Assembly: GCA_030749725.1 (NCBI GenBank) | Contig: JASMJM010000022.1 | Span: forward strand, 1 to 64,000 | DNA from: Pseudomonadales bacterium | GTDB lineage: Bacteria > Pseudomonadota > Gammaproteobacteria > Pseudomonadales > Azotimanducaceae | Reading direction: 5' to 3' | Length of the DNA stretch: 64,000 nt | Shown: positions 49,208-59,026 of the stretch, piece after piece | How positions within the stretch are numbered: the first letter of the stretch is position 1 | How the letters are laid out: the number at the start of each line of letters is the position of its first letter | Program-made: the position numbers and the translations under genes | The notes under the pieces: model-generated | The model's database searches: none | What the model saw: the letters and a program-made list of their open reading frames with translations, nothing else | Told to the model about the DNA's origin: nothing

Positions 49208-49531
49208 TTATCTTTCCAGGTACTGAATCTTGCCTTTTACATCAGCCCACTCTTCGGCGTCGGCAGGGGCATCTTTCTTCTCAGTGATATTGGGCCAGAT
49301 CTGTGACAGCTCCGTGTTCAATTCCAGGAATTCTTGTTCGTCCTCAGGTAGCTCATCCTCGGAGAATATGGCATCAACCGGGCATTCAGGTTCGCACAGC
49401 GCACAGTCAATACACTCATCGGGACTGATGACCAGGAAATTGGGGCCTTCGTAGAAACAATCCACCGGACAGACTTCTACGCAATCTGTATGTTTACACT
49501 TAATGCATGCATCACTGACAACAAATGTCAT
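49208..49531 (-). CDS. fdxA: 7Fe ferredoxin FdxA
   Basis: Cytoplasmic electron carrier with 3Fe-4S and 4Fe-4S clusters. The cysteine pattern [18 protein letters not shown] and [12 protein letters not shown], the N-terminal TFVVSDACI, and an acidic C-terminal extension with EWADVKGK give the Azotobacter/Pseudomonas FdxA type. It is 107 residues. It is downstream of mutS on the same strand. Confidence 0.95.
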   Translation of the reverse strand: MTFVVSDACIKCKHTDCVEVCPVDCFYEGPNFLVISPDECIDCALCEPECPVDAIFSEDELPEDEQEFLELNTELSQIWPNITEKKDAPADAEEWADVKGKIQYLER

Positions 49532-49660
49532 CTCAGAACATCCTTAGCAGAGGAAAAAAACGCATTCTAGCAGCTTTTTTGCCAAGGTGAATAGAGTAAG
49601 GCGGCGGGAAACTCCTCGTGCGTAGGATATTTCCATCATTGTGCTTTGTTTCCTGGCAAC

Positions 49661-52318
49661 TTAGTCCTTCTTCCTCTTCTCAGCCATCTCCTTGAGTCGA
49701 TAGAGCGCTTCCACTGCTTCGCGCGGTGTCATCCCATCGATATCCAATTCCCGCAGCTCATCCAGCGTGGCATCCGCGTCCTGGTCAGGTTCATTGCTGA
49801 CGAACATATCCCGCTGTCTTGGCATCGGCACAGACCGCACCACGTTTTCCTCCAGTGACAGGAGCTTCTCCTGTGCCTGCCGGATAACGGCGTCGGGTAT
49901 GCCAGCCAGTTTGGCTACCTGCAACCCGTAGCTCTGGCTCGCCGGACCATCCTGAACGGCATACAGAAAAATGATTCTGTCCTCGTATTCCCTCGCGCTG
50001 AGATGAACATTACTGACGCCATCGAGCAACTCGGGCAGGCTGGTCATCTCAAAATAGTGGGTGGCAAAGAGCGTAAGAGCCTTAATCTGTTGTGCGATAT
50101 AAGTGGCACAGGCCCAGGCGAGGGACAGACCGTCGAAGGTGCTGGTACCACGCCCGATTTCATCCAGCAATACCAGAGAATTTGCAGTTGCGTTGTTGAG
50201 GATCACGGCCGTTTCCGTCATCTCAACCATAAATGTGGAACGACCACTGGCAAGATCGTCGGACGAGCCGATACGCGTAAAAATCCGATCGACCGGCCCG
50301 ATTCGGGCGGCCTTTGCCGGTACAAAACTGCCGATATGGGCTAACAGCACGATGAGCGCGATCTGTCTCATAAAGGTGGATTTACCTCCCATGTTGGGGC
50401 CGGTTATGATCAAGGTGTGGCGCTGCGGATCCAAGTGCAGGCTATTCGGTACGAATGGATCGTCAAGCACCTGCTCTACAACACAATGTCTGCCGTCGGT
50501 GATCTCAAGGGTGGTGCTGTCCGTAAGTTCGGGCCGGCAGAACTCCAACGTAAGAGCCCGTTCGGCGAGATTGGCCACCACGTCCAGTTCCGCCAGCGCC
50601 GCGGCCGTACTCTGTAGCGGGGCCAGTTGCGTCAGCAGCACATCCAACAGGTTTTCGTAAATCTGTTTTTCCCTGGCCAGAGCCCGGCTCTTACTGCTCA
50701 ATGCCTTGTCTTCAAAGAGTTTCAGCTCAGGTACGATGAATCTCTCCGCGTTCTTCAAGGTCTGGCGCCGAATGTACTCCGGCGGCGCCTCCGCCGCCTG
50801 CTGTCGGGAGATCTCTATGTAGTACCCGTGCACACGATTGAAGCCGACTTTTAGGGTGTTGAGTCCAGTCCGTTGCCGCTCCCGGCTTTCGAGGTCGAGG
50901 AGATACTGGCCGGCATCATCACTGATGGAGCGAAGTTCATCCAGTTCGCCGTCATATCCGCTGGCGATGACACCCCCTTCCCGAATCACCATGGGGGGAT
51001 TCTCCACCATCGCTTCGGTCAATCTGGCAACGAGCTCGGGATATGCTGAAATCTGTTCCGCCAGTGAGGCGGTAAGAACGCAATCGAGATTTGACATTTG
51101 TTGTAAGAGAGAAGGCAGCATGGCCAGTGCATCCCGCAATCGAGCCACGTCTCGTGGCCGGGCGGACCTTAATGCGACTCTGGCAAGGATCCTCTCCACA
51201 TCACCGATATTGCCCAGCAGTGCCTGCAGGCTCTCATAACGGTAGTTCTGCATCAGGCAGTCGACGGCATCCTGTCTTTGTGCCAGTCGCGGTCGATCTC
51301 TCAGAGGCCGATTGATCCATCGATGCAGCAAGCGGCTTCCCATGGATGTACGCGTGCGATCGATGATCGCAGCCAGTGTATTGTCTCTGCCCCCGGCAAG
51401 ATTGGTGTCGAGCTCAAGGTTGCGTCGGCTGGAGGCATCGAGAATGATGCTGTCTTCCTGTCTGTGAGCATGAATCGCAAGGATGTGAGGTAGTGCGGAT
51501 CTTTGTGTCTCACCCACGTATTGCAGCAGGCACCCGGCTGCCTGGATCGCGATATCCATATCGGCACAATCGAAACCGGCAAGATCCTTGCTCTGAAACT
51601 GCTCGACCAATTTGCGCATTGCATTGTCGTAGTCAAACTCCCACGGTGGCTGACGCCGTACGCCTACACGATCTGCAGCAAAGGTCGGGTACTCATACTC
51701 CTCGTTCAGGATAAGCTCTGCAGGATTGAGTCTCTGCAATTCACCCAGTAAGGCGTCATCACCTTCGATCTCCTCCAATTCGAAGCGGCCACTACTGAGG
51801 TCCAGGCTGGCGATGCCCCAACTCGGTGCTTGCGGTACTACAGGGTTGCTCGTTGGCGGGCCTCGATTATCGCTCTGCTGGCCGCCGCGCTGCGCGCCCG
51901 GCTGGGCGCCCCGCTGTACTGCAACGATCAGGTTGTCGGCGTGTTCGTCCAGCAGCGACTCATCGGTGAGGGTCCCGGGAGTAATGATTCTTACTACGCG
52001 TCGGTCTACCGGACCTTTGCTGGTGTTGGGATCTCCGATCTGTTCGCAGATCGCTATCGACTGCCCCTGCTGCACCAGTTTAGCCAGATAGGAGTCCACT
52101 GCATGAAATGGTACGCCACACATCGGAATCGGTTTCCCATTGGCGCTTCCTCTGGATGTCAGGGTGATATCCAACAGTGGGGCCGCCTGTTTGGCATCGT
52201 CAAAGAAGAGTTCGTAAAAGTCTCCCATGCGGTAGAAGAGCAGCTCATCCGGGTGCTCCGACTTGATGCTGAGATACTGATGAATCATCGGCGTATGCTG
52301 CTTACTGCTGCTGGACAA
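49661..52318 (-). CDS. mutS: DNA mismatch repair protein MutS (with low-complexity insert)
   Basis: Mismatch-recognition ATPase. The Phe-x-Glu clamp motif is at residues 34-36 (GDFYELFF); the connector, lever, Walker A ([17 protein letters not shown]) and [12 protein letters not shown] follow. It has 885 residues against about 855 typically. The excess is an Arg/Gln/Gly/Pro-rich insert at about residues 136-164 in the connector domain, encoded by GC-rich 12-bp repeats (about 51827-51913). Confidence 0.96.
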   Translation of the reverse strand: MSSSSKQHTPMIHQYLSIKSEHPDELLFYRMGDFYELFFDDAKQAAPLLDITLTSRGSANGKPIPMCGVPFHAVDSYLAKLVQQGQSIAICEQIGDPNTSKGPVDRRVVRIITPGTLTDESLLDEHADNLIVAVQRGAQPGAQRGGQQSDNRGPPTSNPVVPQAPSWGIASLDLSSGRFELEEIEGDDALLGELQRLNPAELILNEEYEYPTFAADRVGVRRQPPWEFDYDNAMRKLVEQFQSKDLAGFDCADMDIAIQAAGCLLQYVGETQRSALPHILAIHAHRQEDSIILDASSRRNLELDTNLAGGRDNTLAAIIDRTRTSMGSRLLHRWINRPLRDRPRLAQRQDAVDCLMQNYRYESLQALLGNIGDVERILARVALRSARPRDVARLRDALAMLPSLLQQMSNLDCVLTASLAEQISAYPELVARLTEAMVENPPMVIREGGVIASGYDGELDELRSISDDAGQYLLDLESRERQRTGLNTLKVGFNRVHGYYIEISRQQAAEAPPEYIRRQTLKNAERFIVPELKLFEDKALSSKSRALAREKQIYENLLDVLLTQLAPLQSTAAALAELDVVANLAERALTLEFCRPELTDSTTLEITDGRHCVVEQVLDDPFVPNSLHLDPQRHTLIITGPNMGGKSTFMRQIALIVLLAHIGSFVPAKAARIGPVDRIFTRIGSSDDLASGRSTFMVEMTETAVILNNATANSLVLLDEIGRGTSTFDGLSLAWACATYIAQQIKALTLFATHYFEMTSLPELLDGVSNVHLSAREYEDRIIFLYAVQDGPASQSYGLQVAKLAGIPDAVIRQAQEKLLSLEENVVRSVPMPRQRDMFVSNEPDQDADATLDELRELDIDGMTPREAVEALYRLKEMAEKRKKD
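51827..51913 (-). repeat. GC-rich repeat encoding the MutS insert
   Basis: On the coding (minus) strand this segment begins with 12-bp units of the CAG-xxG-GGC-Gxx type, encoding [13 protein letters not shown], then a Ser/Asn/Pro-rich stretch. The composition contrasts with the surrounding gene and resembles the GC-rich repeat at 46006-46050. Confidence 0.6.
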
Positions 52319-52541
52319 GGGTTCGATTCCTTTACGACAAGAGGGTTGTCAGGCAGACGGAAATGGGACTGTATCGATGTGGCTGGGGGCTGTAGATTTG
52401 CTGCTCTTCAGGTTTGATGGTCTCGAATGGAAATTCTACGTTATTCCAACTTTAGTGTCGCCTGCCTCGATGACATCGCGGCCGGTTGCAGAAGCTGCGC
52501 TCAAAAAGCGGTTGGCGTCTGCCACAAATTATGAAATAATA

Positions 52542-52557
52542 CTGTCTATATGTACAG
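52542..52557. promoter_or_regulatory. LexA (SOS) box upstream of recA
   Basis: CTGTCTATATGTACAG is a full CTG-N10-CAG match with an AT-rich centre, 45 bp before the recA ATG. It overlaps a likely -10 region (AATACT). This is the standard LexA operator in gammaproteobacteria, so recA here is expected to be DNA-damage inducible. Confidence 0.9.
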
Positions 52558-52602
52558 TGCTCTCTGTTACACAAGCCAATCTAATCAGCAAGGGAAACTC
52601 CC

Positions 52603-53664
52603 ATGACTCAACTGGACTCAAACAAAGAAAAAGCTCTCTCTGCAGCCCTCTCCCAGATCGAACGCCAGTTTGGCAAAGGTGCAATGATGCGATTGGGTGA
52701 TACCGAATATGAAAGGATTCCGTCCATTTCCACCGGCTCCCTTGGGCTCGATATCGCATTGGGAGTGGGTGGCTTGCCAAAGGGCCGCATCGTCGAGATC
52801 TATGGACCGGAATCCTCCGGTAAGACCACCCTGGCCCTGCAGGTCATTGCTGAATGCCAGCGAGCGGGGGGTACCTGTGCATTTATCGATGCAGAACACG
52901 CACTCGATCCGATCTATGCGGAGAATCTGGGTTTGAATACCGATGAGCTACTGGTTTCCCAACCGGACACCGGTGAACAGGCGCTGGAAATATGTGACAT
53001 GGTGGTTCGCTCGGGAGCCGTGGATGTAGTGGTGATCGACTCGGTTGCTGCGTTAACCCCCAAAGCTGAAATCGAAGGGGACATGGGAGATCACCACGTC
53101 GGTCTGCAGGCACGCCTCATGAGTCAGGCGATGCGTAAAATGGCCGCCAACATAAAGCAATCGAATACCCTGGTGATATTCATCAATCAGATTCGCATGA
53201 AGATCGGCGTGATGTTCGGTAACCCTGAAACGACCACCGGCGGCAATGCCCTGAAGTTCTACTCTTCGGTGCGACTGGATATCCGCCGAATCGGTGCCAT
53301 CAAGGATGGCGATGAAGTGATCGGCAACGAAACCCGCGTTAAAGTAATCAAGAATAAGGTTTCCCCACCTTTCAAGCAGTGTGAATTTCAGATTCTATAT
53401 GGCAAAGGGATTTATCGATTGGGCGAGGTGCTGGACCTGGGGGTTCAGCTCGGTCTCGTCGAAAAGGCTGGCGCCTGGTACAGCTATAAGCATGATCGTA
53501 TCGGCCAGGGAAAGAAGAACGCTGCCGACTACCTTAAGGGGAAACCGGAGATCGCGGAAGAGATTGAGGGTCAGATCCGCTTTCAATTGCTGGGCGAAGA
53601 GCAAGCAGGGCAAAGTGGGACCCAGCCGGACGATGACAAAAGCGCAGAGATCTTGTCCATCTGA
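52603..53664 (+). CDS. recA: Recombinase RecA
   Basis: Strand-exchange ATPase and LexA coprotease. Walker [74 protein letters not shown] and an acidic C-terminus (QPDDDKSAE) are present. It is 353 residues. recX follows 19 bp later. Confidence 0.98.
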   Translation: MTQLDSNKEKALSAALSQIERQFGKGAMMRLGDTEYERIPSISTGSLGLDIALGVGGLPKGRIVEIYGPESSGKTTLALQVIAECQRAGGTCAFIDAEHALDPIYAENLGLNTDELLVSQPDTGEQALEICDMVVRSGAVDVVVIDSVAALTPKAEIEGDMGDHHVGLQARLMSQAMRKMAANIKQSNTLVIFINQIRMKIGVMFGNPETTTGGNALKFYSSVRLDIRRIGAIKDGDEVIGNETRVKVIKNKVSPPFKQCEFQILYGKGIYRLGEVLDLGVQLGLVEKAGAWYSYKHDRIGQGKKNAADYLKGKPEIAEEIEGQIRFQLLGEEQAGQSGTQPDDDKSAEILSI

Positions 53665-53683
53665 TCATTGGTTGTGAGGCAGT

Positions 53684-54127
53684 ATGGATGAGAAAACACC
53701 CACAACAATCCGCCGCACCGCTATGGATATGTTGGCTCGCCGGGATCATTCCCTTCATGAGCTCAGGTCAAAACTAGCCAGGCGTTTCTCCTCAGCGACT
53801 GACCTGATTGCCGATGAAGTAGACAAACTCAAACAGGAAGGCCTGCAGAGCGATGAGCGTATGGCCGATCACCTGATCAGATCACGCGTCGGCAAAGGCC
53901 AGGGCCCAGCGAAGATCAAAGCTGAACTGAGAGCCAAAGGTCTGTCGGATGACCTAATCCAACACGCCCTCCAGCAAACCGATGTGGATTGGGGGAATTT
54001 GGTGAAGGAAGTGGCCTGCAAACGCTTTGGCGATACTCCCCCGGTCAATCAAAGGGAGCGTGCAAAACGGGTCAGATTTCTACAGCAACGAGGCTTCCTG
54101 TTTGAACACATCAGTCTGGTAGTGTAA
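53684..54127 (+). CDS. recX: RecA regulator RecX
   Basis: Small helical protein that caps RecA filaments. Three-helix repeats are visible: AMDMLARRDHSLHELRSKLARR, LIADEVDKLKQEGLQSDERMADHLIRSR, and KIKAELRAKGLSDDLIQHAL. It is 147 residues. The location right after recA is the usual one. Confidence 0.94.
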   Translation: MDEKTPTTIRRTAMDMLARRDHSLHELRSKLARRFSSATDLIADEVDKLKQEGLQSDERMADHLIRSRVGKGQGPAKIKAELRAKGLSDDLIQHALQQTDVDWGNLVKEVACKRFGDTPPVNQRERAKRVRFLQQRGFLFEHISLVV

Positions 54128-54515
54128 ACCGTTGTCTCAACCTGACTGAGTAGACACGATTGACAGCAGGTGGACTTTTGGGATTCGCGCTACTAATAAC
54201 CTTGGGCAGCAGTTGGCCAGGAGGTGCGGGTTCATTGCCTGGACCCGCTCCGCATGCGGCCCAGTAAATACATCCCTGTACGCTCTGCCGGGCCGCGTGC
54301 GGATCGGCATCCCTGCCTCCGACGGTCCTGGCTATGACCCCTCCCTCCTGGCCCCGAACTTTGTTGCACTGAAAGGACACTGTCTGGCGTTCCCGGGTCG
54401 TATCGTTCTGGCAAAATGGTGCCATTCCGGTATTTAGATATTTTCCTTTTTTCTGTAGAGTGAGCCCTTAAAGCCAACTCCTGTAAACCCGTGGTCAGAG
54501 ATAATCCCTGGATCC
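54128..54515 (+). other. recX-alaS intergenic region
   Basis: 388 bp with no convincing protein or tRNA gene. Apart from the near-palindrome, the last 80 bp include a T-rich run (about 54438-54455) and presumably the alaS promoter, which I could not define. Confidence 0.4.
54215..54353. repeat. 139-bp near-palindrome between recX and alaS
   Basis: Three nested arm pairs line up: GGCCAGGAGG (54215-54224) with its perfect complement at 54344-54353; GCCTGGACC (54237-54245) with GGTCCTGGC (54324-54332, 8 of 9); and CCGCATGCGGCCC (54250-54262) with GGGCCGCGTGCGG (54290-54302, 12 of 13 plus a G-T pair). A GGGTTCAT/ATGACCCC block links the first two pairs. It would fold as a long hairpin or cruciform. 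A 74-codon frame through it (54213-54437) looks incidental. Confidence 0.7.
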
Positions 54516-57113
54516 ATGCATAGTTCAGAATTACGTCAACTGTTCCTCGATTTCTTCGAGAGCAAGAATCACCAGATCGTGGATAGCGGTTCTCTGATCC
54601 CCGACAATGACCCGACCCTGTTGTTTACCAACGCTGGGATGGTGCAGTTTAAAGACGCGCTAGCACAGCGGGAAGACCGCGGCTATGTACGAGCGGCCAG
54701 TTGCCAGCGCTGTGTAAGGGCTGGTGGCAAACACAATGACCTTGAAAACGTGGGCTATACTGAGCGACATCACACCTTTTTCGAAATGCTGGGGAACTTC
54801 AGCTTTGGTGACTACTTCAAACGAGACGCCATTCAGTATGCGTGGGAATTCCTCACCGAAGTACTAAAGATCGCGCCGGAAAAGCTGTGGATTACCGTTC
54901 ATGAGGATGACAAGGAAGCTGAAGATATCTGGCTGAATGAGATCGGTGCTGACAGTGAGCGGTTGTCCCGTCTCGGAGACGAGGAGAACTTCTGGACCAT
55001 GGGCGACACAGGTCCCTGTGGGCCCTCTTCCGAGATTTTCTATGACCATGGACCGACTGTTGCAGGAGGACCCCCTGGGTCACCTGATGACGATCTGGAT
55101 CGATACGTCGAAGTGTGGAATCTGGTATTTACCCAATTCGACCGAAGCGCTGATGGGACCCTGACGCCTCTGCCCAAGCCCTGTGTCGATACCGGCATGG
55201 GACTTGAGAGATTGGCTGCAGTGATGCAGGGGGGGCACAGCAACTACGACATCGATCTGTTTCAGAATCTGCTCAAAAAAGCATCAGAGATACTCTCCTT
55301 TGATGACCGCAACCACAGTTCACTTAAAGTGATCGTCGATCACATTCGTTCCTGTTCATTCCTCATCGCCGATGGGGTCGTACCCTCCAACGAAGGTCGT
55401 GGCTATGTTCTGCGCCGAATCATCAGGAGGGCGTTGCGGCATGGTCACCAACTGCAAGCCAGAGATCCCTTCTTCTACAAACTTGTGGAACCACTGGTTG
55501 CAGACATGGGGCAAGCCTATCCCCTGCTGGCTCAGACCCGAGAACAGATTGCCAGAATCCTGCTGAAGGAGGAGAAGCAATTCGATGTCACCCTCGATCA
55601 GGGATTAAGAATACTCTCTTCATCGATTCGTGACCTGGATAGCAAGGTGATACCGGGTGACGTGATCTTCAAACTGTATGATACGTTCGGTTTTCCAGTG
55701 GATCTGACCGGTGACATTGCCAGGGAAAGGGGTATGACACTGGATATGGATGGCTTCGAATCAGCCATGGAGGAGCAGCGGCAGAGAGGGCGTAGGGCGA
55801 GCAAATTCGGCGCGGAGACCCTTTCTGAACTAGGCCTTGAAGGCGTCACGCAGTTTACCGGTTATGAATCTCTATCAGGTGAATCTGCCATCACAGCCCT
55901 CTTCAAAGGTGATGCTTCGGTACAGGTCCTGAACGCTGGCGACGAGGGTCTCCTGGTTCTGCAGGATACACCCTTCTATGCGGAAGCGGGCGGTCAGGTA
56001 GGTGATAAGGGACAGGTCACTACTGGTGATGCAAGCTTTGTCGTTGTGGATACATTGAAGGAAGGTGACTCCTACATCCACAAAGGAAAGGTACTGCGTG
56101 GAGAGGTAGCTGTTGGCGAAATCGTTACAGTCACTGTGGATGAACCTGCAAGAAACGCAACGGTACTCAATCACTCGGGAACGCACCTCTTGCATGCTGC
56201 GCTTCGAACCGTGCTGGGTGAGCACGTCAGGCAGAGAGGGTCACTGGTAGATCCTGATCACCTCCGTTTTGACTTTTCGCACTTTGACGTTTTGAGCCAG
56301 ACAGAGATTACGCAGATTGAGCGCTTGGTCAATGAACAGATTCGTGGCAATACATCCATTGAAACAGAAATCCTCGGTCTGGAAGAGGCCAAGCGCAAAG
56401 GTGCGATGGCGATGTTTGGGGAGAAATACTCTGCCAAGGTCAGGGTCCTGACCATGGGCGAAGGGTTCTCTGTAGAGCTTTGTGGTGGCACTCATGCAAG
56501 CAGAACCGGGGACATTGGCTTGTTGAAAATCACCTCACAGCAGGGCATCGCGGCAGGTGTGCGTCGCATTGAAGCGGTTACCGGCAGTCAAGCCGTGATC
56601 TGGGTCGAGCAGTTGGAGGAGGGCATGAATGACTCTGCCCAGCTGCTCAAATCGGATCGAGATGGTGTGGTCGATAAAGTGAAATCCATACTCGAGCAGA
56701 ATCACCGACTGGAAAAGGAGTTGCAGGCCGCCAATGCAAAACTCACCAGCAAGGCAGGCAGAGATATCGCCGATCAGGCTGTGGACGTCAACGGTGTGAA
56801 AGTAGTGGCCAGCCGACTGGACAACTCCAATCCCAAAGCGCTACTGGAAACCTTGGACCAACTGAAAGATAAGCTGCAGAGTGCAGTGGTGGTTCTCGGC
56901 TGCGTAAATAAGGGAAAGGTATCACTCATCGCGGGCGTGACCAGCAATCTGCTTCAGCAAGTACAGGCCGGTGAGTTGGTCAACATGGTTGCCACGCAGG
57001 TGGGTGGCAAGGGAGGGGGCAGACCTGAAATGGCACGTGCCGGCGGAACCGATCCGGATGCCCTGCCCGCTGCCCTCGCTTCGGTGGCTGACTGGTTGAA
57101 AGAGAAGCTGTGA
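54516..57113 (+). CDS. alaS: Alanyl-tRNA synthetase
   Basis: Class II synthetase with editing domain. LFLDFFESKNHQIVDSGSLIP at the N-terminus, RHHTFFEMLGNFSFGDYFK, GYVLRRIIRRALRHG, the editing zinc motif NHSGTHLLHAALR with CGGTHASRTGD, and the C-Ala domain (GGKGGGRPEMARAGG) are present. It is 865 residues. The order recA-recX-alaS-lysC-csrA is standard in gammaproteobacteria. Confidence 0.97.
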   Translation: MHSSELRQLFLDFFESKNHQIVDSGSLIPDNDPTLLFTNAGMVQFKDALAQREDRGYVRAASCQRCVRAGGKHNDLENVGYTERHHTFFEMLGNFSFGDYFKRDAIQYAWEFLTEVLKIAPEKLWITVHEDDKEAEDIWLNEIGADSERLSRLGDEENFWTMGDTGPCGPSSEIFYDHGPTVAGGPPGSPDDDLDRYVEVWNLVFTQFDRSADGTLTPLPKPCVDTGMGLERLAAVMQGGHSNYDIDLFQNLLKKASEILSFDDRNHSSLKVIVDHIRSCSFLIADGVVPSNEGRGYVLRRIIRRALRHGHQLQARDPFFYKLVEPLVADMGQAYPLLAQTREQIARILLKEEKQFDVTLDQGLRILSSSIRDLDSKVIPGDVIFKLYDTFGFPVDLTGDIARERGMTLDMDGFESAMEEQRQRGRRASKFGAETLSELGLEGVTQFTGYESLSGESAITALFKGDASVQVLNAGDEGLLVLQDTPFYAEAGGQVGDKGQVTTGDASFVVVDTLKEGDSYIHKGKVLRGEVAVGEIVTVTVDEPARNATVLNHSGTHLLHAALRTVLGEHVRQRGSLVDPDHLRFDFSHFDVLSQTEITQIERLVNEQIRGNTSIETEILGLEEAKRKGAMAMFGEKYSAKVRVLTMGEGFSVELCGGTHASRTGDIGLLKITSQQGIAAGVRRIEAVTGSQAVIWVEQLEEGMNDSAQLLKSDRDGVVDKVKSILEQNHRLEKELQAANAKLTSKAGRDIADQAVDVNGVKVVASRLDNSNPKALLETLDQLKDKLQSAVVVLGCVNKGKVSLIAGVTSNLLQQVQAGELVNMVATQVGGKGGGRPEMARAGGTDPDALPAALASVADWLKEKL

Positions 57114-57239
57114 TGTCGAGTGGCGATCTCTCTCGCTCCCACGACCAAAGTCACCTAACAGTTTTCATTAGTGGTGAGTTAGTGTTTAAGACGCGCCCAA
57201 TCTAGTACGGCATACCTACTAGCTAAGGGAAAAGCCAGC

Positions 57240-58487
57240 ATGTCGCTCATAGTGCAGAAATTTGGTGGCACATCAGTCGGATCCATCGAACGCATCGAAA
57301 ATGTTGCCCGCAAGGTGATAAGCACCAAAGCCCAGGGGAACGATGTGATTGTCGTGGTGTCGGCAATGGCCGGTGAAACAGATCGGCTAAAAGCGCTGGC
57401 AGACGAGGTCGGTGCTGATTCTTCGTCTGATCACCAGCGCGAGATCGATGTCCTTCTGTCGACCGGAGAACAGGTATCGATCGCACTGCTCAGCATGATG
57501 CTGAAGAAACTTGGCTGCCGGGCAAGATCCTATACAGGTGGTCAAATCAGGATTCTGACCGATGACGCCCACACCAAAGCGAGAATTCAGGAGATCGACA
57601 CGGAGAAAATAGGCAGTGATCTTGCGGCGGACAAGGTGGTTGTAGTGGCCGGTTTTCAGGGAGTAGACAGTTCAGGCAACATCACCACATTCGGTCGTGG
57701 TGCTTCCGATCTGACCGCGGTGGCCATCGCCGGGGTTATGGCGGCGGCCGAATGCCGGATATACACGGATGTTGACGGTGTCTACACAACCGATCCAAAC
57801 GTCGTGGAGGGCGCCAGGTGTCTTGAAAGCCTTACTTTCGAGGAGATGCTGGAACTCGCCAGCCTGGGCTCCAAGGTACTTCACACCAGAGCGGTGGAAC
57901 TTGCCAGCAAATATAAGTTACCCATCAGAGTGCTATCCAGTTTTAACGAATCACCTGGAACACTGATTACCAGCGAGGAAGAACTTGATATGGAAAGACC
58001 GATGATATCGGGTATTGCCATGACCAGAGATGAAGCGAAATTGACCGTGTTGGGCGTTGACGATGTGCCCGGCATTGCACACAAGATTCTGGGACCCATC
58101 AGCGCTGCCAATATTGAAGTCGACATGATCGTGCAGAATGTCGCTGCCGACAACAGCACGGATTTCACCTTCACCGTGGCCAGAGCCGACTATGAAAAAT
58201 CTATGGATATTCTAAAAAAAGTTGCCAAAGACATTGAAGCGAGAGAATTTACAGGAGACAATAAAATTGCAAAATTGTCTCTGGTGGGAGTTGGTATGCG
58301 CTCCCACGCTGGCGTAGCCAGCAAGATGTTTGAAACATTAGCTGATGAATCGATAAATATTCAGATGATATCCACATCCGAAATCAAAATATCAGTGGTC
58401 ATTGCCGAAAAATATCTGGAATTGGCGGCGCGAGCGCTGCACTCCAAATTTGATCTTTCTGCAATAGCAGACTCGGAGCAAGAGTGA
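57240..58487 (+). CDS. lysC: Aspartate kinase
   Basis: First step of the aspartate family (lysine, threonine, methionine). VQKFGGTSVGSIERI at the N-terminus, LLSTGEQVSIALLSMML, GRGASDLTAVAIAG, and two ACT domains at the C-terminus (about residues 265-410) that bind allosteric effectors. It is 415 residues, the monofunctional type. AAGGGA precedes the ATG. No lysine riboswitch was seen in the 126-bp leader. It feeds the dapC/D/E steps encoded earlier in the window. Confidence 0.95.
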   Translation: MSLIVQKFGGTSVGSIERIENVARKVISTKAQGNDVIVVVSAMAGETDRLKALADEVGADSSSDHQREIDVLLSTGEQVSIALLSMMLKKLGCRARSYTGGQIRILTDDAHTKARIQEIDTEKIGSDLAADKVVVVAGFQGVDSSGNITTFGRGASDLTAVAIAGVMAAAECRIYTDVDGVYTTDPNVVEGARCLESLTFEEMLELASLGSKVLHTRAVELASKYKLPIRVLSSFNESPGTLITSEEELDMERPMISGIAMTRDEAKLTVLGVDDVPGIAHKILGPISAANIEVDMIVQNVAADNSTDFTFTVARADYEKSMDILKKVAKDIEAREFTGDNKIAKLSLVGVGMRSHAGVASKMFETLADESINIQMISTSEIKISVVIAEKYLELAARALHSKFDLSAIADSEQE

Positions 58488-58663
58488 CAGATCAGTGACA
58501 CTTCTTGCCATGCTAACGAGTTTTGTGTGTCGCAAAAGGGAATTTGAAGGAAGTACGGATAGTCGAATTGTTGTTTTAGGATTAAGTGCTAACACGTCCT
58601 TTGCTGTTTGTGGATGCTGGTCAGTACTTAATAGATGGTGACAAAGGCAGATGTAGTTTGTCT

Positions 58664-58691
58664 GCGACAATAAAACAATGTATGGCATAAT
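58664..58691 (+). promoter_or_regulatory. Probable csrA promoter
   Basis: Extended -10 TGG-CATAAT (58686-58691) with a -35-like GCGACA (58664-58669) and a 16-bp spacer. The predicted start is about 18-20 nt before the ATG at 58716, leaving a short leader with AAGGAGA. It lies in the 228-bp lysC-csrA gap. Confidence 0.5.
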
Positions 58692-58715
58692 AAGAGAAAT
58701 ATAAGGAGATGGCGA

Positions 58716-58913
58716 ATGTTGATTTTGACTCGAAGAGTCGATGAAACCCTGATGATTGGCGATGATGTTACGGTTACTGTACTTGGCGTGAAAGGTAACC
58801 AGGTTAGGATAGGAGTAAATGCGCCAAGAGAAATAGCCGTTCATCGCGAAGAAATCTATCTGAGGATTCAAAGAGAGAACGAAGAATCCGACAAAAACGG
58901 CACCAATGACTAA
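58716..58913 (+). CDS. csrA: Carbon storage regulator CsrA/RsmA
   Basis: Dimeric RNA-binding translational regulator. [36 protein letters not shown] and the RNA-contacting [15 protein letters not shown] are all present. It is 65 residues. It has a strong ribosome site (AAGGAGA) and its own likely promoter. The serine tRNA that often follows csrA is not present. The GGA-rich RNA at 49088 is a candidate antagonist. Confidence 0.97.
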   Translation: MLILTRRVDETLMIGDDVTVTVLGVKGNQVRIGVNAPREIAVHREEIYLRIQRENEESDKNGTND

Positions 58914-58975
58914 TGCCTGACAAAGCGACCTGGAACCATCGCATACTCGCTTCCCGCCGAAACAACAACTGATAA

Positions 58976-59023
58976 GTCCACAACAAGAAAAGGAATCAAA
59001 CGATTCCTTTTCTTGTTGTGGAC
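58976..59023. terminator. 22-bp perfect hairpin between csrA and the CoA-transferase gene
   Basis: Arms 58976-58997 and 59002-59023 are exact complements (GTCCACAACAAGAAAAGGAATC) with loop AAAC. It lies 62 bp after csrA and 3 bp after the convergent CoA-transferase stop. No long U-run follows on either strand, so it may act as a bidirectional terminator or RNA-stabilising stem. Confidence 0.75.
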
Positions 59024-59026
59024 CTC

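Noticed and set aside
52318-52336. tRNA T-arm-like sequence GGTTCGATTCC near the mutS start
   Set aside because: No acceptor, D or anticodon arms can be drawn around it, and it lies at the mutS 5' end.
54213-54437. 74-codon open frame in the recX-alaS spacer
   Set aside because: Its sequence is dictated by the near-palindrome and it has no good start or recognisable motif.
57114-57239. Lysine riboswitch upstream of lysC
   Set aside because: The 126-bp spacer is too short and lacks the expected multi-helix structure.
58914-59026. Serine tRNA gene after csrA, as in many relatives
   Set aside because: No cloverleaf or T-loop consensus is present; only the 22-bp hairpin is found.
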